From: an uncultured Verrucomicrobia subdivision 3 bacterium
GTDB taxonomy: Bacteria > Verrucomicrobiota > Verrucomicrobiia > Limisphaerales > UBA8199
NCBI GenBank assembly: GCA_903913865.1
Contig: CAIWMU010000127.1
Coordinates: 89,258-153,257 of the forward strand
Length of the DNA: 64,000 bases
Direction: 5' to 3'
Shown here: in pieces, positions 53,264 to 61,767 of the stretch
How positions within the stretch are numbered: position 1 is the stretch's first letter
How the letters are laid out: every line of letters begins with the position of its first letter
Notes under the pieces: model-generated
Seen by the model: only the letters and a program-made list of their open reading frames with translations
What the model was told of the DNA's origin: nothing
Databases searched by the model: none
Translations under genes and position numbers: made by a program

Positions 53264-54133
53264 ATGCAACACAGCCAGACGATCACGCGCAAAAGCGCGT
53301 CCAACCTGGCCCTGGCATTCATCCTCCTGCCCAAGCCCAGGCGCGAGGCCATGGCGGGGCTTTATGCATTCTGCCGGGAGGTGGATGACATTGCTGATGA
53401 GGATGCCCGTCCGGTGGCGGAGCGGCGTGCACATCTGGCGGAGTGGCGTGAGGATCTGGGCCGGGCCTATGGCACCGAAGTTCCCCTGTTGCCGGTCATC
53501 AAGGAGCTGCAACCGGTCATCCACACCTACGGACTCGACCGCCAGCATTTCGATGCCCTGCTGGACGGGGTCGAGATGGATCTGGAAATCACCCGCTACC
53601 GGAACCGGGAGGATTTGGAGCTTTACTGTTACCGGGTGGCATCGGTCGTTGGGTTGCTCAGTATCCGGATTTTTGGCCACAAAAGTCCCGCCTCCAGGGA
53701 TTATGCGGTGCATCTCGGCAAGGCCCTTCAGTTGACGAACATCCTCAGGGATGTCGCAGTGGATGCGCGCCGGGGGAGGATCTACCTGCCGCAGGATGAT
53801 CTGGCCCGCTTCGGGGTGCGTGAGGAGGACATCCTCGCGCTTCGGCTCGTTCCGCAATACAAGGCGCTCGCCGCGAGTATCGGGGAACAGGCCCGGCACT
53901 ATTACCGTCAGGCCCGCGCCGCCCTTCCTCCGGAGGATCGCGGGGCCATGATCGCCGCCGAACTCATGGGTTCGGTGTATTGGCGATTGCTTGAAAAGCT
54001 TGAGGCCCGATCCTGGGACGTTTTTTCCTCCGGCCCGATACGGCTTACCAAGTTCCAAAAGTTGCTTCTCATGGGACGTACCTGGGCCCGCATTTCCATG
54101 GGTTCCGCAGCAGCCAACTATGGCCACCGGTGA
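53264..54133 (+). CDS. hpnD: Squalene/phytoene synthase family protein, HpnD type (presqualene diphosphate synthase)
   Basis: The 289-residue protein has both Asp-rich motifs of the trans-isoprenyl head-to-head synthases: FCREVDDIADED near residues 36-47 and TNILRDVAVDARRGRIYLP near 157-175. LLPKPRREAMAGLYAF near the N-terminus and LYCYRVASVVGL are also typical. HpnD condenses two farnesyl diphosphates to presqualene diphosphate in the HpnCDE route to squalene and hopanoids. A phytoene synthase role is the alternative. hpnK overlaps its end by 14 bases, which supports the hopanoid reading. HpnC, HpnE and the cyclase are not in the window. Confidence 0.88.
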   Translation: MQHSQTITRKSASNLALAFILLPKPRREAMAGLYAFCREVDDIADEDARPVAERRAHLAEWREDLGRAYGTEVPLLPVIKELQPVIHTYGLDRQHFDALLDGVEMDLEITRYRNREDLELYCYRVASVVGLLSIRIFGHKSPASRDYAVHLGKALQLTNILRDVAVDARRGRIYLPQDDLARFGVREEDILALRLVPQYKALAASIGEQARHYYRQARAALPPEDRGAMIAAELMGSVYWRLLEKLEARSWDVFSSGPIRLTKFQKLLLMGRTWARISMGSAAANYGHR

Positions 54134-54956
54134 AGCCTCCAAGCGGCGGTTGATCGTCAATGCCGATGACTTTGGCCGCTCCGCGAGCATCAACGCATCG
54201 GTCATCCAGGCGCACCGTGAGGGGATTCTCACCACAGCGAGCCTGATGGTGAATGAACCTTCCTGCGGTGAGGCGGTGCGGCTGGCGAAAGCCAATCCCC
54301 GACTGGGTGTCGGGTTGCATCTTTCATTGCTTTGCGGAAAGGCAGGGCTGTCCCCTGACCGGATACCGGGCCTGGCGGATGCGCAGGGCCGGTTTACGGA
54401 AAGTCCGGTCGCTGCCGGGGTCCGGTACTTCTTTCTCCCGGCGCTCCGCTCCCAGTTGCGGGCTGAGATCCGCCAGCAGTTGGTGGTCTTCAGGGAGACC
54501 GGCCTTCCCCTGGACCATGTGAATGGGCATTTGCACATGCACCTGCATCCCACGATCCACAACATCCTGCTGGAACTGGCTGCGGAATTTCAAATCCGCC
54601 ATGTGCGGCTGACACGGGACCCCCTGCGTTTGAATCTGGCGTTGTCACGGGGGCACATGTTCTACCGCTTCTCCCACGCATTGATCTTCGGCCTGCTCTC
54701 ACAGCGTGCCCGGGGGCGGATGGATGCGCTTGGCATCCGTTACACGGAGCGCGTCTTCGGGTTGCTGCAGAACGCGCGGGTCACCGGAGACTACGTCCTC
54801 AAGTTGCTTCAGGCACTGCCCCCGGGGGATTCCGAGCTTTACTCACATCCGTCCCTTGACGAGTTCAGGGCGGAGCATGAGGCATTGACCAGCCCGGAGG
54901 TGGCGCGTCTTGTCTCGACCACCGGCATACAACTCATTCGTTACCAGGATTTATGA
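54120..54956 (+). CDS. hpnK: HpnK/YdjC-family carbohydrate deacetylase-like protein
   Basis: The ATG at 54120 lies within the end of hpnD; the frame further upstream is antiparallel in character and not used. The 278-residue protein has the YdjC/ChbG pattern: LIVNADDFGRSASIN near residue 12 with the metal-binding Asp-Asp, LGVGLHLSLL with His near 65, and VNGHLHMHLHP near 140. HpnK is the hopanoid-associated member, thought to deacetylate the N-acetylglucosamine head group of bacteriohopanepolyols (inference from genomic context in other bacteria). It overlaps the DMT transporter start by ATGA. Confidence 0.87.
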   Translation: MATGEASKRRLIVNADDFGRSASINASVIQAHREGILTTASLMVNEPSCGEAVRLAKANPRLGVGLHLSLLCGKAGLSPDRIPGLADAQGRFTESPVAAGVRYFFLPALRSQLRAEIRQQLVVFRETGLPLDHVNGHLHMHLHPTIHNILLELAAEFQIRHVRLTRDPLRLNLALSRGHMFYRFSHALIFGLLSQRARGRMDALGIRYTERVFGLLQNARVTGDYVLKLLQALPPGDSELYSHPSLDEFRAEHEALTSPEVARLVSTTGIQLIRYQDL

Positions 54957-55390
54957 CCTTGCTCAAATTACTCACCATTCTCATCGTCGGCCTGATCTTT
55001 GAAAGCATCGGCGTGGTGCTCCTCAAAAAGGGGATGAACCAGATGGGGGAAATCACCCAGGTGAACGTGCCGGAGGTGCTGCGCATGGTGAAGAGCGGGG
55101 TCACAAACCCCAGCATCCTGCTGGGCATTTTCTTTGAGGCACTGTTTTTCGGGTGCCTGCTTATTTTAATGTCCCGCAGCCAGATCACGTTCCTCTGGCC
55201 GCTGACGGCGCTTAGCTTTGTGTTTTCCACATTTGCCGCGATGTGGTTTCTGCAGGAGAAGGTTTCCGGGGTGCGGTGGGCCGGCGTGGTCTGCATCATG
55301 ATCGGGGCCGCGCTGATCAGTTACAGCGAACACATCCGACCCAAGGAGGAGCCGGCCCCGCCCGCATCCTCAGCGGCTCCCGGAAAGTAA
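54953..55390 (+). CDS. Small DMT/EamA-like membrane transporter
   Basis: The 145-residue protein has four to five hydrophobic helices and the half-size drug/metabolite transporter pattern: LLKLLTILIVGLIFESIGVV at the start with a conserved Glu, LEALFFG-like helix, ITFLWPLTALSFVFSTFAAM and RWAGVVCIMIGAALISY at the end. Such EmrE-like proteins dimerise in the inner membrane. Coupling to hpnK by an ATGA overlap suggests a role in hopanoid or lipid head-group handling, for example flipping a glycolipid precursor. Its last 21 bases overlap the convergent phosphorylase gene. Confidence 0.8.
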   Translation: MTLLKLLTILIVGLIFESIGVVLLKKGMNQMGEITQVNVPEVLRMVKSGVTNPSILLGIFFEALFFGCLLILMSRSQITFLWPLTALSFVFSTFAAMWFLQEKVSGVRWAGVVCIMIGAALISYSEHIRPKEEPAPPASSAAPGK

Positions 55391-56035
55391 GGTGGCCAGG
55401 GAGTCATCCAGCCGGAGACGGGCGAGGGCGCTCTCCTTTTGCAGGCGGAGGAGTCCCTTGATCATTCCCGGCCGCTTTGCAATCGCCCAGGCGAGCTTTG
55501 CAAAATCGAGCTTCTGCGCGGGCGTCATGAAGAGGTTGAAATCCAACGGCAGATCCGCGTCCGAGGTGTCGAGGATCACCCTCAGGGTTGCGCTGGGGAT
55601 TCGCGATTCCTTACAGATGGCCCGGATGTGGCCCGATTCCATCTCCACCGCGTCATCCCCTGTGCGTTCTCGAAGGGCGATCTTCTCCCCGGCCCGGGCG
55701 AGGACCTGCAGGGCAGTGTGAAACCGGGCAGGGTGCGTGCCCGAGGGCATCGCGAGGGGAAATTCCAGGTCAACGTCAAACAGCACATCCCCCAGTTTGT
55801 AAGCGGGGTTTAACCCTCCGGCGAAGCCGCAGGTGATCACCATGCCCGGTCGCCGTGCAGAGATGGCTTCGCGGATGCTTCGTTCCGCGTTCCGTGCGCC
55901 CATTCCGCAGATCAGAATTCTATGTCCCAACGCCCGGGTGCGGGGCCCCACCTCCTCACGGACCGCATAACAGATGAGGATATCCGTTGGGCTGCCGGGG
56001 GGCTTGTGCGGTGGGTGCTCAGGGGTGGGTTTCAA
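55370..56035 (-). CDS. hpnG: Nucleoside phosphorylase-like protein, HpnG type
   Basis: The protein belongs to the PNP/UDP phosphorylase superfamily: DILICYAVREEVGPR at the start, ILICGMGARNAERSI, GMVITCGFAGGLNPAYKLGD, and the AVEMESGHIRAICKE motif with the ribose-contacting Glu. HpnG removes adenine from adenosylhopane to give (phospho)ribosylhopane. No ATG is available near the conserved start; a TTG at 56035 preceded by GGCGGG at 3 bases is proposed (221 residues), while the frame is open to 56116 inside the exonuclease gene. It lies head-on to the hpnD-hpnK genes, supporting the hopanoid role. An MTA/SAH-nucleosidase role is the alternative. Confidence 0.8.
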   Translation of the reverse strand: MKPTPEHPPHKPPGSPTDILICYAVREEVGPRTRALGHRILICGMGARNAERSIREAISARRPGMVITCGFAGGLNPAYKLGDVLFDVDLEFPLAMPSGTHPARFHTALQVLARAGEKIALRERTGDDAVEMESGHIRAICKESRIPSATLRVILDTSDADLPLDFNLFMTPAQKLDFAKLAWAIAKRPGMIKGLLRLQKESALARLRLDDSLATLLSGSR

Positions 56036-56043
56036 GATCCCGC

Positions 56044-56763
56044 CTACTTGATGCCGGAAAGGCGGTCCCGCCAGACATGGTAAAGGAGCACAGTGGCCTG
56101 CACGTCGCGCAGACAATACTCAGCCACCTCGCGCTGCCGGTTTTCCGCCAGCATCTGGTTCACATCCCGGCCGCTCACGCCGTGACTCTTCGGTGACTCG
56201 ATTCCGAAAACCTTGCAATAAAAATCCAGATTGAAGCGCCGCGCGGCGCCTTCCCTGCCGCTGACGTTGTAAAAAGTGAACTGCTCTGCCAGATCGCAGT
56301 GGGGATCGGTCTGGTAACGGTAGCCGAGCCAGTCCTTTCTCGTGATTGGAACATTCATCAAGGCCGATCGCAGGTAGAGGAAGGGGACATCGAAGCCGCG
56401 GCCATTGAAGGTGATGACTGTTTCGTAATGTTTGGCGACATCCCAGAAGGCGGTCAGCAGTTCGGCCTCGTCGAGGCAGGGGACATACTCCACCGGTCCG
56501 GCCTCCCCCTCGGGTTCCTCGTAATCCTCCGCCGTGAAGAGCACCTGCCCCCGGGAGGTTTCCGCATTGAGCATCGCGATGCAGACCACCTGCGCCGTGA
56601 GGGGCCAGAGATTGAACTGTTGCTGGATCTCTGCGTGCCTCACCGCGCGCGCTTCGGGGTCCGGGATGCGTTCGCACTCGCGGAACAGGTATTCCTGTTG
56701 CGCCTCGTCAAATCGCTCCATCGGCAGCGCCGATGTCTCTATGTCAAATACCAGTTTGGCCAT
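56044..56763 (-). CDS. PolB-type 3'-5' exonuclease-like protein
   Basis: The 239-residue protein has the DEDD exonuclease motifs: Exo I LVFDIETSA near residue 4, Exo II ITFNGRGFDVPFL near 115, and Exo III EYCLRDVQATVLLY near 218 (Tyr form, DEDDy). This resembles the stand-alone exonucleases related to the proofreading domain of family B polymerases, with no polymerase domain. It is probably a cytoplasmic DNA or RNA exonuclease. It lies directly before the hpnG-like gene, whose proposed start is 8 bases after this stop. Confidence 0.9.
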   Translation of the reverse strand: MAKLVFDIETSALPMERFDEAQQEYLFRECERIPDPEARAVRHAEIQQQFNLWPLTAQVVCIAMLNAETSRGQVLFTAEDYEEPEGEAGPVEYVPCLDEAELLTAFWDVAKHYETVITFNGRGFDVPFLYLRSALMNVPITRKDWLGYRYQTDPHCDLAEQFTFYNVSGREGAARRFNLDFYCKVFGIESPKSHGVSGRDVNQMLAENRQREVAEYCLRDVQATVLLYHVWRDRLSGIK

Positions 56764-56860
56764 TCAAGTGGTGTTGCTTGCCCCTATCTAAGAGGAGCTG
56801 CTGGCCCTTGCCAAGTGGATTCATCCGATCACCGGGATCGCAAGGGTGCAGGGAAGGAAC

Positions 56861-56900
56861 AAAAAGGAGGCCGCACGGATTGAAAACCCGGGCGGCCTCC
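56861..56900 (-). terminator. Intrinsic terminator of apgM
   Basis: On the minus strand GGAGGCCGC (56900-56892) pairs with GCGGCCTCC (56874-56866), a perfect 9-bp stem, followed at once by TTTTT (56865-56861). It lies 24 bases after the apgM stop and has the classic form of a rho-independent terminator. Confidence 0.9.
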
Positions 56901-56924
56901 CATGAAACCGCTCTGCAAGGCCTT

Positions 56925-58148
56925 TTATGCGCCGTATTTGTCGAACATCCGGCCATTCGCCTGCATGAGGCGGATGAGGTATTTGGCCTCAAGAATGCCG
57001 AGGGATCCGCGATTGGCGCCGGTCTCGGTGAAGCGGTCCAGCTTGTCCGAGCCGGAGATCGCCGAGTGCAGGAGCACCGGCTGCGGATGCCAGGAGTGGC
57101 CTTTGACAATGCACGGGGTGGAGTGGTCACCCGTGATGGCCAGGACATCCGGCATCTTCTTCAGCAGGATCGGCAGCGCGGCGTCGAAATCCTCGATCGC
57201 CTTCTTTTTGGCCTCGAAGTTGCCATCCTCACCGTACATGTCGGTGTATTTGTAATGGATGAAGAAATAGTCGTAGTTGTCGTATTCCGCGACGTAACGC
57301 TCGAACTGCTCGGCGATGGTCTGGGGTCCTTCCAGCTTGGTCATGCCCACGAGCTGTGCGAGGCCTTTATACATGGGGTAAACCGCGATGCATCCGGCCC
57401 GCAGCTTGTAGCGCTCCTCAAAGGTGGGGATGGCGGGCTGGTGCGCGATGCCCCGGAGCAGGAATCCGTTGGCGGGCTTCTTCTGGGCAATGATCGGCAG
57501 GGCTGCCTTATAGAATTCTGCCACGAGCTTGGCCGCCTTCTTGGCCTTGGCGGATTTCGCATCCACTGGTTCCACAGTGGGAACCGGGAGGCCTTCCCGA
57601 TGCGGATCGGCATCGGTCAGCGGCCCTTCCAGCCCCTTGCCACGGAAGATCACCACGAAACGATGGCCCTTGCCCGCCTTGATGATGACTTCTGCGTCGC
57701 CCACCTTCTTGATCTTCTTGGAGAGCAGGGCGCACAGTTCCTCGCACACGGGGGTTTCGATCCGTCCGGCCCGGCGGTCGGTGACGATCCCTTTTGCGTC
57801 GAGGGTGCAGAAGTTTGCGCGTGCGGCGACATCCCCCGCATTCAGGGTCAGGCCGAGACCCAGGGCCTCAATCACGCCGCGTCCCACTTGAAATTCGATC
57901 GGATCATAGCCGAACAGGCCAAGGTGTCCGGGACCGCTGCCGGGGGTGATCCCGGGGGCCACAGGGATGAGCCTTCCCTGGGCGGAGTCCTTGCTGAGGG
58001 CGTCAAGGTTCGGGGTCTTGGCGGCTTCCAGCGGGGTCATGTAGCCCTGCTCACGCGTTGCGAGATCACCGAGCCCATCCAGCACCACCAGCGCCACCTT
58101 GGCGTTGGTCTTCAATGTCAATTCCGAGTAAACAGCATCCAGATTCAT
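56925..58148 (-). CDS. apgM: 2,3-bisphosphoglycerate-independent phosphoglycerate mutase, archaeal type
   Basis: The ATG at 58148 gives 407 residues (a TTG at 58154 is an alternative). The protein shows the aPGAM pattern: KVALVVLDGLGD near residue 18 with metal-binding Asp, TPLEAAKTPNLDALSKD with the active region, PGITPGSGPGHLGLFGYDP, and VLAITGDHSTPCIVKGHSWHP near the C-terminus with Asp-His metal ligands. It interconverts 3- and 2-phosphoglycerate in glycolysis. The archaeal-type enzyme is found in some bacteria in place of GpmA/GpmI. A strong terminator follows; a repeat-rich gap lies upstream. Confidence 0.95.
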   Translation of the reverse strand: MNLDAVYSELTLKTNAKVALVVLDGLGDLATREQGYMTPLEAAKTPNLDALSKDSAQGRLIPVAPGITPGSGPGHLGLFGYDPIEFQVGRGVIEALGLGLTLNAGDVAARANFCTLDAKGIVTDRRAGRIETPVCEELCALLSKKIKKVGDAEVIIKAGKGHRFVVIFRGKGLEGPLTDADPHREGLPVPTVEPVDAKSAKAKKAAKLVAEFYKAALPIIAQKKPANGFLLRGIAHQPAIPTFEERYKLRAGCIAVYPMYKGLAQLVGMTKLEGPQTIAEQFERYVAEYDNYDYFFIHYKYTDMYGEDGNFEAKKKAIEDFDAALPILLKKMPDVLAITGDHSTPCIVKGHSWHPQPVLLHSAISGSDKLDRFTETGANRGSLGILEAKYLIRLMQANGRMFDKYGA

Positions 58149-58310
58149 ATTCAATTACAATAGGTCAATCAACAAGTTCAAGTCCCGGTAGTCATCAAAC
58201 CGCCCCACCGGCCATCTGATCATGCCCAAAACCGGTCCCACGGTCAACGCTGCTGCTCGCCCCGCATCCGACCGGGGCCTCGGGAGTGACTGAAATCGGG
58301 TGGGATGGGA

Positions 58311-58349
58311 TTGATACGCAGATTTCGCAGAGGTCCGCAGATGGGGGGT
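58311..58349. repeat. Dispersed GCAGAT repeat, copy 1
   Basis: The core at 58317-58330 (CGCAGATTTCGCAG) and 58335-58347 (CCGCAGATGGGGG) is repeated at 63796-63826 with the same 4-base spacing and only three mismatches in the spacer. It is made of GCAGAT-like units about 9-10 bases apart. It lies in the non-coding gap upstream of apgM. Confidence 0.75.
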
Positions 58350-58540
58350 GTTGCTGGGGGGTTCGACGAACCTCCGCGCGTTTGCATGAAACGGATCGGA
58401 TGCGAGACAAGTCAGGGCGGCAATGGATTTGCGGTGCTGAAGGTCTTCATCTTCTCGGGTTTCCAGATCGCCCGGTCCTGTTGGACCGAAGACAAACCCG
58501 AAACAAAGCCACCCGGATTTTTGAGGGCACCCTATTCATG

Positions 58541-58800
58541 TTCAGAATGTGACGCCCATTCAGGGCTTTGGAATGGGTTTCGGGGGCCGTCCACCCCGGC
58601 CTTGCAGGCCGGGCTGTCACATTTTGCCCTTACAGGGCATTCCGAAAGGGGCGAACACACAGCGGTTATCACGGGCTCCCACTTCAGGCGGGCTGTAAGC
58701 CTGGTATGTTGCAGCCCGGGCTGGAGGCCCGGGAAGAGGAACACAAAAAAACAGTTCAGACCGCCCTGCAAGGGCAAAACAGGTCCACAGAATTCCCAAC
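58541..58800. repeat. Cluster of short GC-rich palindromes (REP-like) in a gene-free gap
   Basis: Four small hairpins lie close together: CCCGGCCT-TGC-AGGCCGGG (58595-58613), TGCCCT-TAC-AGGGCA (58625-58639), CCCGGGC-TGGAG-GCCCGGG (58715-58733) and GCCCT-GCA-AGGGC (58763-58775). Three have 3-base loops of TGC, TAC or GCA. No protein-like frame with a ribosome site covers them; the whole gap 58155-59018 (864 bases) otherwise shows nothing that I can name. The pattern fits non-autonomous REP/BIME-type elements. Confidence 0.65.
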
Positions 58801-59018
58801 CCATCACGCCCGACAGGGTCATACCCCCCTCAGCAGATCCCCAACAGCATCCTGCTCCACGCGCCGCCTCCCAACACCCGCTTAAACCCTTCATGCAACC
58901 GCGCCGGACGAACCTCCGCCTCCGTGCGGCGCGCTTGACCCATGGCGCGGCTCAGCTACCCTCGCCGCGACGTCCAGGGGGCCAGGATGGTTCTTGTGAG
59001 ACCCGAAGGGTGTCGCCA

Positions 59019-60635
59019 ATGCAGGAACACACAGAACAGCAACCAACGACGAACAGCAACCCGGGGGGCACCGCTCCCGGGCCGACTGGCATGGAGGATA
59101 AGGTCCAGGCCGCCATCGAAATGCTGGAGAGCCTTTCCAGCAACCGCACGCTCCTTTCCCAGATGCCTCTGGAGCAGCGCAAGCGCCTGCTGGAGGCGGC
59201 GGGCGATATCTTCTGTCCGGATGCCACCGCCCGGCGGCGGATGGTGAAGCAGCGCCAGCGGGATCGGCGGGCCCAGCGGATTGAGGGCAACCAGAAGGTT
59301 CTGAGCGAGACAGGCATTCGCAAGCTCCGCAGCCGGCCCGTTTTCACGACGCCGAACATCTTTGCCCCCACCGGTTTTTCCCCTGTGGTAATCGGGGAGG
59401 GTGAGGCCGAACCGGAGGCGGCCCCCAATGCCCCCTCGCCGGGTGCGGTGCCTGAGCCGCAAAACTGCTACACCTGCAAGCGGGACTACACGGAGATCCA
59501 TTTTTTCTACGACCAGTTGTGCCCCGAGTGTGCCGATTTCAATTACCGCAAGCGGAGCGAACTGGCCGATTTGCGGGGCAGGGTGGCACTGCTGACGGGT
59601 GGCCGGGTGAAGATCGGTTACCAGACAGGCATCAAGCTGCTGAGGGCCGGGGCCCGGCTCATCGTGACCACGCGGTTTCCCCGGGATTCAGCGGAGCGGT
59701 ATGCGCAGGAGCCGGATTTTGAGCAATGGCGGGATCGTCTGGAGATTTTCGGGCTGGATCTCCGGCACACTCCCAGTGTGGAGGCATTCTGCCAGCACCT
59801 GCTCCAGACCCGGGACCGGCTGGATTTCATCATCAACAACGCATGCCAGACGGTGCGGCGGCCGCCCGAGTTTTACCAGCATATGATGGCCCGGGAGACC
59901 GGACCCCTGCGGATCCTGGCCGAGCCGGTCACCCGCCTGCTGGGGGCCTATGAGGGGTTGCGGGGCTACGATCTTGTGGGCGATTCCACTCCCGCCCTGC
60001 GGGATGGGGGAGACCCGCAACTGGTCGGGCTGAAGCACGCCGCAGCCCTCTCGCAGGTGCCGCTGCTGCCCGAGGAATTTGCGGCGCGGGACCATCTCTT
60101 CCCCGCAGGCAAGCTGGATCAGGACCTGCAGCAGGTGGATTTGAGGGACCGGAATTCCTGGCGGTTCACACTGGCGGAGGTGCCTTCCGTAGAACTGTGG
60201 GAGGTGCAACTGGTGAATGCGATCGCGCCATTCGTCCTCAACGCCCGGCTCAAGCCGCTCATGCTCCGCACGCCGGAGCGGGACAAGCACATCGTGAACG
60301 TGTCGGCGGTCGAGGGGCAGTTCTACCGCAAGTTCAAGACCACCCGCCACCCGCACACAAACATGGCCAAGGCGGCTCTGAACATGATGACCCGCACCTC
60401 CGCCGCAGACTACCAGGCGGACGGCATCCACATGAACAGTGTGGATACCGGATGGGTCACAGACGAGGATCCCGTGCAGATCGCGAGCCGCAAGGTGCGC
60501 GACCACCAGTTCCACCCGCCGCTCGACATTGTGGATGGGGCCGCCCGGATCGTGGATCCCATCATCGACGGGTTCAACACCGGCGTCCACATCTGGGGCA
60601 AATTCCTCAAGGACTACCGCTCCACCGATTGGTGA
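59019..60635 (+). CDS. Zinc-ribbon SDR-like protein with degenerate active site
   Basis: The ATG at 59019 has GAAGGG 9 bases before it; the frame runs open into the repeat cluster but that part is not protein-like. The 538-residue protein has a basic helical N-terminus (about 25-105), a four-Cys zinc-ribbon-like segment ([10 protein letters not shown] ... LCPECADF, about 149-175), then an SDR Rossmann fold with [19 protein letters not shown] near 192, [14 protein letters not shown], and [13 protein letters not shown]. Where SDRs have YxxxK this protein has TNMAK, so the catalytic Tyr is Thr, and the middle Gly of TGxxxGxG is Lys. An insertion of about 100 residues separates NNA from the active site. 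Role unknown; it may bind rather than convert its ligand. Confidence 0.82.
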   Translation: MQEHTEQQPTTNSNPGGTAPGPTGMEDKVQAAIEMLESLSSNRTLLSQMPLEQRKRLLEAAGDIFCPDATARRRMVKQRQRDRRAQRIEGNQKVLSETGIRKLRSRPVFTTPNIFAPTGFSPVVIGEGEAEPEAAPNAPSPGAVPEPQNCYTCKRDYTEIHFFYDQLCPECADFNYRKRSELADLRGRVALLTGGRVKIGYQTGIKLLRAGARLIVTTRFPRDSAERYAQEPDFEQWRDRLEIFGLDLRHTPSVEAFCQHLLQTRDRLDFIINNACQTVRRPPEFYQHMMARETGPLRILAEPVTRLLGAYEGLRGYDLVGDSTPALRDGGDPQLVGLKHAAALSQVPLLPEEFAARDHLFPAGKLDQDLQQVDLRDRNSWRFTLAEVPSVELWEVQLVNAIAPFVLNARLKPLMLRTPERDKHIVNVSAVEGQFYRKFKTTRHPHTNMAKAALNMMTRTSAADYQADGIHMNSVDTGWVTDEDPVQIASRKVRDHQFHPPLDIVDGAARIVDPIIDGFNTGVHIWGKFLKDYRSTDW

Positions 60636-60675
60636 GGGGCACCGCCCGGGATGCCCCTGCACGCGGGTCGGGGCA

Positions 60676-61767
60676 TCAACCGTTCTGGAGCAGGTCCATC
60701 ATTTTCCGGTCGAGCTTGTGACCCCGGTGGGTCTCGTAGGCCACATCGGAACGGTCGCTTTCCATCACCCCGAAACTGCCCCGGAAGTTCCACAAGGCCC
60801 AGCCGAAGTTGGCCTCCTTCCACAGGGCCAGAAAATCCTTCATCCACGCCAGAGTCACGTGGTGGGGCGTCTTGTTGAACGCGCCCCATTCGCCGACGTG
60901 GACACCCACACCTTTGGCGCGGAGCTCTTTCCAGGGGGCGATACGCTCGCGCTGCAGTTTCTCCCGGTCGCAGACCACCCGGTCCCCCTCCTTGAGCGGC
61001 CAGGTGGGTTCGGCCCATTTGTCAGAGCCCGAAACCCAGCTGGCCTTGTAATGGGTGATGTGCATCGGTTCATACCCCCGGGTGCTCTGCCCGATGCCAA
61101 GATCGGCCAGGCGGGGCAGGGGATCCAGCCCCCAGCGGAGACCATCGGCAATGACCAGCCGCCCGCTGTCCTCCGCCCGGATGGCGCGGACCAGTTCCCG
61201 CACAACCCGTTCGTAAGTGGCATCCGGGATGTTCGGCGGTTCGTTGAGCAGGTCGAAGCTCACCCGGTCGTTGCTGATCCCCTTGTAGCGCTTCGCAAAG
61301 TGGGCCCAGTGCAGGCAGCAGGCTTCGAGCGCCTTTTCATCCTTCCAAAGATCCAGCGGTTCCTTTGGCGGATTCACGCAGTAGCCGGGCCCGCGGTGGA
61401 AATTGATGTTCACGTGGATGCCGTGCTTCAGGCCCAATTCCACTGCGGCATCCACATGCTTCAGTTCGGGCTCGCGGAACTTCAGCCAGTCCTGCGGATC
61501 GCTCCAGCAGAGGTAGGACATCGGGAGGCGGACGAAATTGAAGCCGAACCCGGCGATCATCTCGAAATCCTCCGCCGCAAAGGGCGGGTTTCCCTCCGGG
61601 CGCTGGGTGAACTTCTCCAGCAGGTTGAATCCGCGCCAGCGGGGCAGGTTCTTTGCGGTCGCATGCGGGAGACCGGCTGCGCTGAGCCGGGAGGGAATTT
61701 GCAGGTCGATGGCCGCGACTGCCGCGAGCCCGGCGGTGCTGGAGATGAATTTACGACGTGTGATCAT
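60676..61767 (-). CDS. Tat-exported GH5-like glycoside hydrolase
   Basis: The 363-residue protein starts with a twin-arginine signal (TRRKFISSTAGLAAVAA). The GH5 barrel shows RGFNLLEKF near residue 45, FNFVRLPMSYLCW, VNINFHRGPGY, the acid/base Glu in FDLLNEPPN near residue 176, a middle HITHYKASWV, and the nucleophile Glu in VHVGEWGAF near 292. GH5 members include cellulases and mannanases; several related Tat-exported members are uncharacterised. Its start overlaps the end of the vWA-like gene by 17 bases on the same strand, so it is the third gene of that operon. Substrate unknown. Confidence 0.88.
   Translation of the reverse strand: MITRRKFISSTAGLAAVAAIDLQIPSRLSAAGLPHATAKNLPRWRGFNLLEKFTQRPEGNPPFAAEDFEMIAGFGFNFVRLPMSYLCWSDPQDWLKFREPELKHVDAAVELGLKHGIHVNINFHRGPGYCVNPPKEPLDLWKDEKALEACCLHWAHFAKRYKGISNDRVSFDLLNEPPNIPDATYERVVRELVRAIRAEDSGRLVIADGLRWGLDPLPRLADLGIGQSTRGYEPMHITHYKASWVSGSDKWAEPTWPLKEGDRVVCDREKLQRERIAPWKELRAKGVGVHVGEWGAFNKTPHHVTLAWMKDFLALWKEANFGWALWNFRGSFGVMESDRSDVAYETHRGHKLDRKMMDLLQNG

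Noticed and set aside
53105..54565. Minus-strand frame of 486 codons across hpnD and hpnK
   Set aside because: It is opposite two genes with full catalytic motifs, and its product has no recognisable fold.
56733..58163. Plus-strand frame of 476 codons opposite apgM
   Set aside because: It lies antisense to a clear apgM with its own terminator; GC-rich codon bias opens the opposite frame.
58305..59018. In-frame extension of the SDR-like gene through the repeat cluster
   Set aside because: The product is low-complexity and runs through REP-like palindromes; the ATG at 59019 has a ribosome site.
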